A stretch of 64,000 nucleotides of DNA from a virus. The stretch is from positions 1 to 64,000 of IMG/VR virus record IMGVR_UViG_3300036831_000050; one strand, written 5' to 3'. Below the pieces are notes generated by a model. The model saw only the letters and a program-made list of their open reading frames with translations. It did not search any database and had not been told where the DNA came from. Position numbers and translations under genes: made by a program. How positions within the stretch are numbered: position 1 is the stretch's first letter; every line of letters starts with the position of its first letter. Shown piece by piece: positions 59,551-64,000 of the stretch.

Positions 59551-59614
59551 GCGGGTGCTGGCTCTGACGGGCCTCAACAGCCCAGAGGACGAGGTTCGAT
59601 TCCTCGGCCCGCTA
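59551..59614 (+). other. tRNA-like element in the leader of the next gene
   Basis: A perfect T-arm is present (CGAGG, loop TTCGATT, CCTCG; 59590-59606). An anticodon-like arm GGGC-CTCAACA-GCCC (59569-59583) lies at the correct distance with a five-base variable stretch. A six-pair acceptor-like stem GCGGGT/GCCCGC is also present. A D-arm is missing and acceptor pairing is imperfect. It may be a decayed tRNA, a tRNA mimic in the leader, or an attachment core copied from a host tRNA 3' half. Confidence 0.4.
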
Positions 59615-59615
59615 T

Positions 59616-60002
59616 GTGGACGACGAACTGGACAGGGCCATCGACGCCGCCTTCAGCGCGGACCGACCCCTCGGCAAGCTGGAGCGCGAGCTGCGCGACC
59701 TGATCGACCTTACACAGATGGCCACCGCCGACGTGCCGAGTCGCATACGCTTGACCGTGATGTGCCCACCGGGCATGGCCGTGCTGGTGCCCTACGAGGA
59801 GGACGGCGGCGTGCCGCTGCTGGAGCGCACCGTAGGCGACGGCGGCCCGAAGGAAGTGCTCATGCACCCCGACGACTGGGAGCGCATTGTCGCCACCGTG
59901 CCTGACATGTCAGATTCGCCCTTCAAGGACCGGGCGTCGTTTTACCAGGGCATTCCTGTCATCAAAGATCAACCCAACAAACCAACTGGAGGTGAGCAGT
60001 AA
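59616..60002 (+). CDS. hypothetical protein
   Basis: The 128-residue product starts at a GTG next to the tRNA-like element with no clear ribosome site. A helical N-terminus (LDRAIDAAFSADRPLGKLER) leads to strands (RIRLTVMCPPGMAVLVPYEE). The TAA overlaps the next ATG. Function unknown. Confidence 0.55.
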   Translation: MDDELDRAIDAAFSADRPLGKLERELRDLIDLTQMATADVPSRIRLTVMCPPGMAVLVPYEEDGGVPLLERTVGDGGPKEVLMHPDDWERIVATVPDMSDSPFKDRASFYQGIPVIKDQPNKPTGGEQ

Positions 60003-60319
60003 TGTGGGAGTTCACGCAGGTCGAAGGCTCTGGCCCGCCCATGGACATCGAGGCCAAGACCGATGACAGCAACGCCGAGCTGGCGGAGCTGAGGGACCTG
60101 TTCAACGAGGGCGAGTTCGAGCCGGGTGACTGGAAGACGGTCGCCAACTTCGACGCCGCCACGGCGGGCGAAGACGGTCTGACGATGTTCGTCATTCCCG
60201 GCGACGAGGCCGGGGAAATCTCGGACTACTGGGACGAGCTGGGAGCGTTCCTGCACGAATGCAACCAGAAGGCCATGGCCGCCGCCGAGGCCGAGGCCGA
60301 GAAGGCGGCATCGGCATGA
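60002..60319 (+). CDS. small acidic protein
   Basis: The 105-residue acidic protein has a strand-helix mix (WKTVANFDAATAGEDGLTMF) and a helical Ala/Glu-rich end (QKAMAAAEAEAEKAASA). ATG shares the A of the previous TAA; ATGA overlap follows. Function unknown. Confidence 0.55.
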   Translation: MWEFTQVEGSGPPMDIEAKTDDSNAELAELRDLFNEGEFEPGDWKTVANFDAATAGEDGLTMFVIPGDEAGEISDYWDELGAFLHECNQKAMAAAEAEAEKAASA

Positions 60320-60495
60320 AGTACGTCGGCATTGTCATACAGGGCATGGTGCTCGACAGCGCCGCTGTCACGGTGGGCGAGGACTCGCAGGCCGTCCTCC
60401 AGTCCGCCGAGGGCGAAGCACACAGCCGCAACCAGAAGATCGAGATGGAGGAGGGCTACACGGCAATCGTCCTGTCACTGCCCGACGAGTCATGA
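60316..60495 (+). CDS. 59-residue alpha/beta protein
   Basis: The product has strand MKYVGIVIQGMVLDSAAVTV and a later strand YTAIVLSLP. Both ends overlap neighbours by four bases. Function unknown. Confidence 0.55.
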   Translation: MKYVGIVIQGMVLDSAAVTVGEDSQAVLQSAEGEAHSRNQKIEMEEGYTAIVLSLPDES

Positions 60496-61025
60496 GCGGC
60501 GCCGTGCAGGTCAGCTTCGCTCACGCCCACCCGGCACCCGACGGGCTGGAGCCGGGACGGGGTGACATGGGTCTCGACTGCACCTTCAGGAAGGTGTGGT
60601 GCTCGATGGTGGACGCGGTGGTGGAGTACGCGGGCGAGTTCGCAGGCTGGGACGGCTCGAAGGGAATCATCACCCGCGCCACGGAGTCGCTTGACCACCA
60701 CCCCAACCTGAAGAGGTGGTGCCCGTCCGGCTGGTTCTACGTGGTGGAGGGCATCGAGCCGGTGGTGTCAAACGGCCAGCATGTCAGGGCCGGTGAAGTC
60801 ATCGGTCACGCGGCACGCAACCCGTACAACGGCATCATCGGCAACATCGAGCACGGTGTGTCCGCGCAGGGTCGGCCGGGTGAGCACGTACAAGTCGATG
60901 CGCTCGCCAAGGTCATGGGCGAGGGCAGTGACGCTCGCCGCATGGTGTTCAACTACGAGTGGGGCTGCGTGCACATCATCGGCATGTCACCCGCCACGAC
61001 GATGGTGGACGCCGGTCACGCATGA
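60492..61025 (+). CDS. hypothetical protein, possible M23-like fold
   Basis: The 177-residue product has VVSNGQHVRAGEVIGHAARN then GIIGNIEHGV, a hairpin pattern that recalls M23/LytM peptidases, but the canonical metal-binding HxxxD and HxH are not clear. Several Trp and Cys residues precede it. The resemblance may be superficial. Coupled to both neighbours. Confidence 0.45.
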   Translation: MSGAVQVSFAHAHPAPDGLEPGRGDMGLDCTFRKVWCSMVDAVVEYAGEFAGWDGSKGIITRATESLDHHPNLKRWCPSGWFYVVEGIEPVVSNGQHVRAGEVIGHAARNPYNGIIGNIEHGVSAQGRPGEHVQVDALAKVMGEGSDARRMVFNYEWGCVHIIGMSPATTMVDAGHA

Positions 61026-61228
61026 GGGCGTTCGAGGCCACCGACACCATGACAGTACGTCGGGTCAAGGCGATCAATCGCCAGACTGGCCGCGAGCACG
61101 GCATCGCTCTGCTCGGTGACTTCGATGGTGACATCGAAGCGTTCGAGGAGATTCGTCGCCACTACCCGAAGCGGCTCTACAAGATCGTGGACCGCGAGAC
61201 CGGCGAAGAGATCGAGCTGGACAGTTGA
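61022..61228 (+). CDS. small hypothetical protein
   Basis: The 68-residue product has a basic middle (MTVRRVKAINRQTGREHG) and ends KIVDRETGEEIELDS. The overlap ATGA fixes the start. Function unknown. Confidence 0.55.
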   Translation: MRAFEATDTMTVRRVKAINRQTGREHGIALLGDFDGDIEAFEEIRRHYPKRLYKIVDRETGEEIELDS

Positions 61229-61566
61229 GCTTCCGCGACCGCATGGAAGAGGAGGACCGCAACTGGCAGTTCGAGGACGAGCGCCGAGCTGAGCGCGAGC
61301 GCGAGCATGCGCCTGCGCCCCGGTTCGGCATTCCGGCCATCTCCGAGCTGGAGGGCTGTAACCCGACCATCGGGCCGGACCCCGTGCTCCTACTGGTCGT
61401 GCAGGTTCCACCAGGGACCGAAGGGGCTGTAGTGAGGGCGGTGGCGAGGCACGCCAAGTCTCACAGTGTCACACTGATGCTGTGGACGAGGCGGCCTCGC
61501 CGCCGCCAACGTCGTGCAATGAAACTTCTGTGGGGCCGTAAGCTCGGCAAGCGGCTCACAGGCTAA
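61225..61566 (+). CDS. basic protein, possible nucleic-acid binder
   Basis: The 113-residue product uses a TTGA overlap start. The first 30 residues are highly charged (RMEEEDRNWQFEDERRAERE), the middle has strands (PVLLLVVQVPPGTEGAVVRA) and the end is strongly basic (RRPRRRQRRAMKLLWGRKLG). It may bind DNA or RNA. Function unknown. Confidence 0.5.
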   Translation: MSFRDRMEEEDRNWQFEDERRAEREREHAPAPRFGIPAISELEGCNPTIGPDPVLLLVVQVPPGTEGAVVRAVARHAKSHSVTLMLWTRRPRRRQRRAMKLLWGRKLGKRLTG

Positions 61567-61578
61567 CGAGAGGAAGAC

Positions 61579-61989
61579 ATGGAAGCAGCAACAGTGACGC
61601 CGGACCAGACGGAGACCAAGGCCGAAGAGGCCGAGGAGTCAACGCCCGAGCAGCGGGCGGAGCAGGAGGCGATCATCGGAGACCCCGGCATCGAGACCGA
61701 GGCGCCGATGGCCGAGCGCACCACGCCGCCCGCGAAGTCCTGGGCGGTCTACCAGTACGACTCAACGGCAGTTCCGCCAGCGCCGCAGTGTCACATCTTC
61801 GGCTACGACACGGCGGGCAACCCGCTGGACGAGGCCGGAGCCAACGACCTGCTGGCACGGCTCTCGCCCGGACACTCCGGCACACTCATGGCGTTGCCCA
61901 ACGAGGACGCGCCCGACCTGCCACCCGCGCCTGCCGCTGCGGCCCCGCTGGAAGAGCCGCACGCCGAGCAGAACCACGACAACGCATAG
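61579..61989 (+). CDS. acidic protein with MEAATV start
   Basis: The 136-residue product has a Glu/Ala-rich N-terminus and a central domain (SWAVYQYDSTAVPPAPQCHI, GYDTAGNPLDEAGANDLLAR). It begins with the same six residues, and almost the same bases, as the head-module protein at 1126. GAGAGGAAG precedes the ATG. It may be a duplicated start and leader. Function unknown. Confidence 0.55.
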   Translation: MEAATVTPDQTETKAEEAEESTPEQRAEQEAIIGDPGIETEAPMAERTTPPAKSWAVYQYDSTAVPPAPQCHIFGYDTAGNPLDEAGANDLLARLSPGHSGTLMALPNEDAPDLPPAPAAAAPLEEPHAEQNHDNA

Positions 61990-62021
61990 GTGTCGCTCAT
62001 GGAGGGTAGACCTGCTACCGT
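61990..62021 (+). promoter_or_regulatory. promoter of a short transcript
   Basis: GTGTCGC (61990-61996) then TACCGT (62016-62021) preceded by TGC as extended -10. The arrangement matches the promoter at 59507-59537. Start expected near 62028. Confidence 0.55.
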
Positions 62022-62027
62022 CGGTCC

Positions 62028-62097
62028 CCTCCAGTTCGTTGGCATGGACGCCAACATCGCCCCGCCGCTCAGCGCCCCCGAGCGGCGGGGCATCTTT
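62028..62097 (+). ncRNA. candidate small RNA of about 70 bases
   Basis: Between promoter 61990-62021 and the terminator at 62060-62097 there is no gene. The transcript would hold one small hairpin (GTTGGC/GCCAAC, near 62038-62055) and the terminator stem. It could be a small RNA or a leader remnant. Confidence 0.45.
62060..62097 (+). terminator. intrinsic terminator
   Basis: CCCCGCCGCTC (62060-62070) and GAGCGGCGGGG (62080-62090) form an 11-base stem, followed by CATCTTTTT. This is the clearest intrinsic terminator in the window. Confidence 0.85.
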
Positions 62098-62121
62098 TTG
62101 CCCAAATTGCGGGGTCACCTG

Positions 62122-62150
62122 TTGCAGGCTGCCACAGCACGTGGTATGAG
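62122..62150 (+). promoter_or_regulatory. promoter with shared GCAGGCTGCCACAG block
   Basis: TTGCAG (62122-62127), 17 bases, TATGAG (62145-62150) preceded by TGG. The 14-mer GCAGGCTGCCACAG here is identical to that at 59507-59537. It drives the gene at 62210. Confidence 0.6.
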
Positions 62151-62209
62151 TCCCACCAAGTGTCAGAGGACTGACGCTAACACCGGGACCAGATCGGAGG
62201 GGCACTGCA

Positions 62210-62413
62210 ATGCTCTCCACAGTCATGCAGGAAGTCAGGGACAGACTCCACGGAGGCGAGCCGTTCGAGAGGGTCGAAGCCTTCATCGAATACGCGCCCG
62301 GTCTGACAGACGAGGAGCGTGCCGCGCTCTGGCTGCTCGCCTGGTCAGACGGCGATCTCCAGGCGATGTCATTCGACCTGGGGCGCTCACACGACTTGGT
62401 GGTCTGTGACTGA
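62210..62413 (+). CDS. small acidic helical protein
   Basis: The 67-residue product follows CGGAGGGGC. It is helical (VEAFIEYAPGLTDEERAALW, LLAWSDGDLQAM). The next gene overlaps its end by eight bases. Function unknown. Confidence 0.6.
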   Translation: MLSTVMQEVRDRLHGGEPFERVEAFIEYAPGLTDEERAALWLLAWSDGDLQAMSFDLGRSHDLVVCD

Positions 62414-62792
62414 CATCGTTGTCACCTGGCCGAAGGACCGGCGACTCGCCAGCTACATCGCGGGCTGCATGAACGCCAAGTCCGACGGCCAGGTCATCAA
62501 CTTCAGGGTGCGCAACCCACCCAATCGTGGGCGGCTGTTCGAGGAGGGGGAGCAGCCGCCCCGTCTGTACCGGGTGCACGACGGGTTCGTCCGTGGCTAC
62601 ACGCCGATTACCGCTGTCACATTCAAGGACGACGTGATAAGAGTCGCGGACGACCCGTTGCCTGGCTACTGGCCACCGGGCTGGTACATCGTGTGCGACC
62701 CGACGTGGACCGACGCGCAAAAACCGTTGCAGGCCATGAAGGGCTTTCGCGGTTTCCGCTGGTTCCAGCGGCCGATGCGCGACGGCGGCTAG
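62406..62792 (+). CDS. possible PUA/ASCH-like domain protein
   Basis: The 128-residue product starts at a GTG at 62406. The centre (RLYRVHDGFVRGYTPITAVT) and end (GWYIVCDPTWTD, MKGFRGFRWFQ) have the spacing seen in EVE/ASCH/PUA-like RNA-binding domains, in which the GFxGFxxF end is typical. This is a tentative match. RNA-modification recognition could be involved. Confidence 0.45.
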   Translation: MTDIVVTWPKDRRLASYIAGCMNAKSDGQVINFRVRNPPNRGRLFEEGEQPPRLYRVHDGFVRGYTPITAVTFKDDVIRVADDPLPGYWPPGWYIVCDPTWTDAQKPLQAMKGFRGFRWFQRPMRDGG

Positions 62793-62796
62793 AAGC

Positions 62797-62802
62797 TAGA
62801 AT
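62797..62802 (+). promoter_or_regulatory. strong -10 box TAGAAT
   Basis: TAGAAT lies six bases before an ATG at 62809, so that message would be leaderless. No clear -35 is visible. Confidence 0.5.
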
Positions 62803-62808
62803 CTAGGC

Positions 62809-62991
62809 ATGAACTTCAATCGAGGCGTAGAGCGGGTCCGGCGTGTCATGAGGGAACGCGAGGAGGCGGCCCGACGGTCGGTCGGCCTCCGGCGTAAATT
62901 ACGAACCAGAGTCCAACCGTCAGGAGGAAGCAATGACGAATATCGCCAAGTGGGAGGAAGGGACCGAGATCACACTGGACAGCGAGGTTGA
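62809..62991 (+). CDS. possible leaderless 60-residue peptide
   Basis: This frame is basic (RGVERVRRVMREREEAARRS) and overlaps the next gene by 59 bases in another frame. A hairpin GAGGCGGCC/GGTCGGCCTC is within it near 62860-62895. It may instead be an untranslated leader. Weakly supported. Confidence 0.35.
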   Translation: MNFNRGVERVRRVMREREEAARRSVGLRRKLRTRVQPSGGSNDEYRQVGGRDRDHTGQRG

Positions 62992-63259
62992 GGCCGCCTC
63001 CGCAGGCTGGGTCCTCAACTACGCGAGCGTCCTGCGCATCGGTAGCGCGGTCGCGGTCCACATCGAGGCGACGAGCGATGGGACCGGCACCGGCCACATC
63101 TGCACGCTCCCTCCCCAGTTCGCCCCCGGCGCCCTGGTGACCACCTCGGACGGTCTGTTCACCATCGCGCAGGACGGCACCGTGACGCGGCTCGCGGGCG
63201 GCGCGGCCGGAGTCGGCCGCATCAACGTCAACTACGCCGCTGGCGAGGCATCGCCCTGA
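62933..63259 (+). CDS. beta-rich virion-like protein
   Basis: The 108-residue product follows AGGAGGAAG. It looks like a phage fibre or decoration domain (VLRIGSAVAVHIEATSDG, TLPPQFAPGALVTTSDGLF), unexpected in this accessory arm. It forms its own transcription unit between TAGAAT and a terminator. A secreted or capsid-decoration role is possible. Confidence 0.55.
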   Translation: MTNIAKWEEGTEITLDSEVEAASAGWVLNYASVLRIGSAVAVHIEATSDGTGTGHICTLPPQFAPGALVTTSDGLFTIAQDGTVTRLAGGAAGVGRINVNYAAGEASP

Positions 63260-63288
63260 TCTGCACCTGACGATTCGGACTCGTCATG

Positions 63289-63326
63289 GGGGCGGCGCCT
63301 TTGGTAGGGGCGCCGCCCCTCTTTTT
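63289..63326 (+). terminator. intrinsic terminator
   Basis: GGGGCGGCGCC (63289-63299) pairs with GGCGCCGCCCC (63309-63319), followed by TCTTTTT. It closes the unit of the beta-rich protein. Confidence 0.85.
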
Positions 63327-63347
63327 GTCCAGATAGCGGGATAGCTC

Positions 63348-63376
63348 TTGCGAGCCTTCGGGAACACGTGTACTCT
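63348..63376 (+). promoter_or_regulatory. promoter for the last operon in the window
   Basis: TTGCGA (63348-63353), 17 bases, TACTCT (63371-63376). The start near 63384 leaves about 20 bases of leader before the ATG at 63403. Confidence 0.6.
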
Positions 63377-63402
63377 CCCGACGGGATGATGAGGACGGCC
63401 GC

Positions 63403-63714
63403 ATGAGCGAGCAGCCAGCGGTGCACCGGCACCCCGAGGCGCCGAAGGTGCACACCGAGCACAAGAAGGCCAACGAGGCCATCGAGAGCTTGCGTGCGGT
63501 GGCGGCCACCCTTCAGCAGGTCGGCAACGAGCTGACCCACACGACGACCGACAAGAAGAAGCTGGAGGAAGAGGTGACCAAGCTCACCGAGCAGGTCGCG
63601 GAGATGGAGGAGCAGGTCGCTCTAGGCGGTGAGGCGCTGGAGGCACTGGAGGACTTCAAGCGTGACCTATGTGACAGGGACGAATTGCTGCAACGAACGG
63701 TGGGGAGGCCATGA
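63403..63714 (+). CDS. coiled-coil protein
   Basis: The 103-residue product has a long heptad-rich helix (NEAIESLRAVAATLQQVGNE, KKLEEEVTKLTEQVAEMEEQ) and a polar end. It is probably oligomeric. ATGA overlap with the next gene. Function unknown. Confidence 0.6.
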   Translation: MSEQPAVHRHPEAPKVHTEHKKANEAIESLRAVAATLQQVGNELTHTTTDKKKLEEEVTKLTEQVAEMEEQVALGGEALEALEDFKRDLCDRDELLQRTVGRP

Positions 63715-64000
63715 CATTCGATGACGAGCGCCGGACTCTGGAGCTGGCGAGAGAGTGGAAGGAAGGGCGCATCGTCGCGGTGCACCCGAGCATCGGGCGA
63801 ATGCTCAACTGCGCACTGACAGCCAACGGCGAGGACCCGGTGCCATTCGGGCTGGCCACCAACAGCCAGGCGCCGTCGTTGATCGACCTGATTCGTGGTG
63901 AGTACGAGTGTGCACCACGTGACACATCGGGCGGGAAAAAGGCAGCGGCACGTCGATTCGCGCACCAACTGAGCGCGAGCGTGCATGGGAGGGCACATGT
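63711..64000 (+). CDS. 5' part of a gene running off the window
   Basis: The frame starts at the ATGA overlap and stays open to the window end, giving at least 96 residues (FDDERRTLELAREWKEGRIV, then a basic stretch). No domain is recognised from this fragment. Confidence 0.55.
   Translation, partial: MTFDDERRTLELAREWKEGRIVAVHPSIGRMLNCALTANGEDPVPFGLATNSQAPSLIDLIRGEYECAPRDTSGGKKAAARRFAHQLSASVHGRAH

Noticed and set aside
59542-59614. Full-length functional tRNA gene
   Set aside because: The T-arm is perfect, but a 73-base tRNA counted back from it has no pairing acceptor stem, and the shorter version lacks a D-arm and has C at position 37. Kept only as a tRNA-like element.
60492-61025. Firm call as an M23 peptidase/endolysin
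   Set aside because: The hairpin pattern is suggestive, but the metal-binding histidines and aspartate are not in the required arrangement.

Overview
The window is part of a large, GC-rich (by eye about 64% G+C), tailed double-stranded DNA phage. The order major capsid, connectors, tail tube, frameshifted chaperone pair, 2075-residue tape measure and tail-tip proteins is that of a siphovirus. An actinobacterial host is inferred from the base composition, frequent GTG starts, GGAGG ribosome sites beside probable leaderless starts, TANNNT -10 boxes, and an Rpf-like secreted muralytic protein. Terminase, portal and an obvious endolysin are not present, so the genome extends beyond at least one edge.

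Region 1 (1-26.1 kb, rightward) is the virion module. It holds the capsid protein, an unusual block of proline-rich, SGNH-hydrolase and Asp/Ser-repeat proteins between capsid and connectors, then connectors, tail tube protein, chaperones with a GGGAAAC slip site, tape measure, and tail-tip/fibre proteins ending in two paralogues that share an Ig-like domain. Region 2 (26.1-37.7 kb, rightward) is recombination and replication: ERF-like annealing protein, RusA-like resolvase, Cas4/RecB-like Fe-S nuclease, helix-turn-helix replication protein, nucleotidyltransferase-fold protein, DnaB-type helicase, SSB candidate and an ECF-like sigma factor.

Region 3 (37.8-54.6 kb, leftward) converges on region 2. 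It starts at its right end with small proteins, an ArdA-like protein and DnaJ-type zinc proteins. A MoxR-type AAA+ ATPase, a VWA protein, a DUF6744-like protein and a RuvB-like AAA+ ATPase follow. Next come a methyltransferase-like protein, many small proteins, a histone-H1-like protein and a tyrosine integrase. Many neighbours overlap by ATGA/GTGA, indicating translational coupling. A recurring leftward extended -10 motif (TGCTACAC) precedes at least three units.

Region 4 (54.6-64.0 kb, rightward) starts from a 432-base divergent control region full of nested inverted repeats. It continues with small, mostly unknown genes organised in short units, each with a recognisable promoter and sometimes an intrinsic terminator. 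This region includes the Rpf-like secreted protein, a tRNA-like leader and a possible small RNA.

The most notable system is the MoxR-VWA-DUF6744-RuvB-like operon. It resembles bacterial RavA-ViaA/MoxR-VWA chaperone systems but sits inside a phage accessory arm. Other points for follow-up are the phage sigma factor, a dispersed ACTNNAGT dyad found about 20 times, and the palindromic control region at 54.6-55.05 kb. All functions are inferred from sequence by eye; no database search was run.
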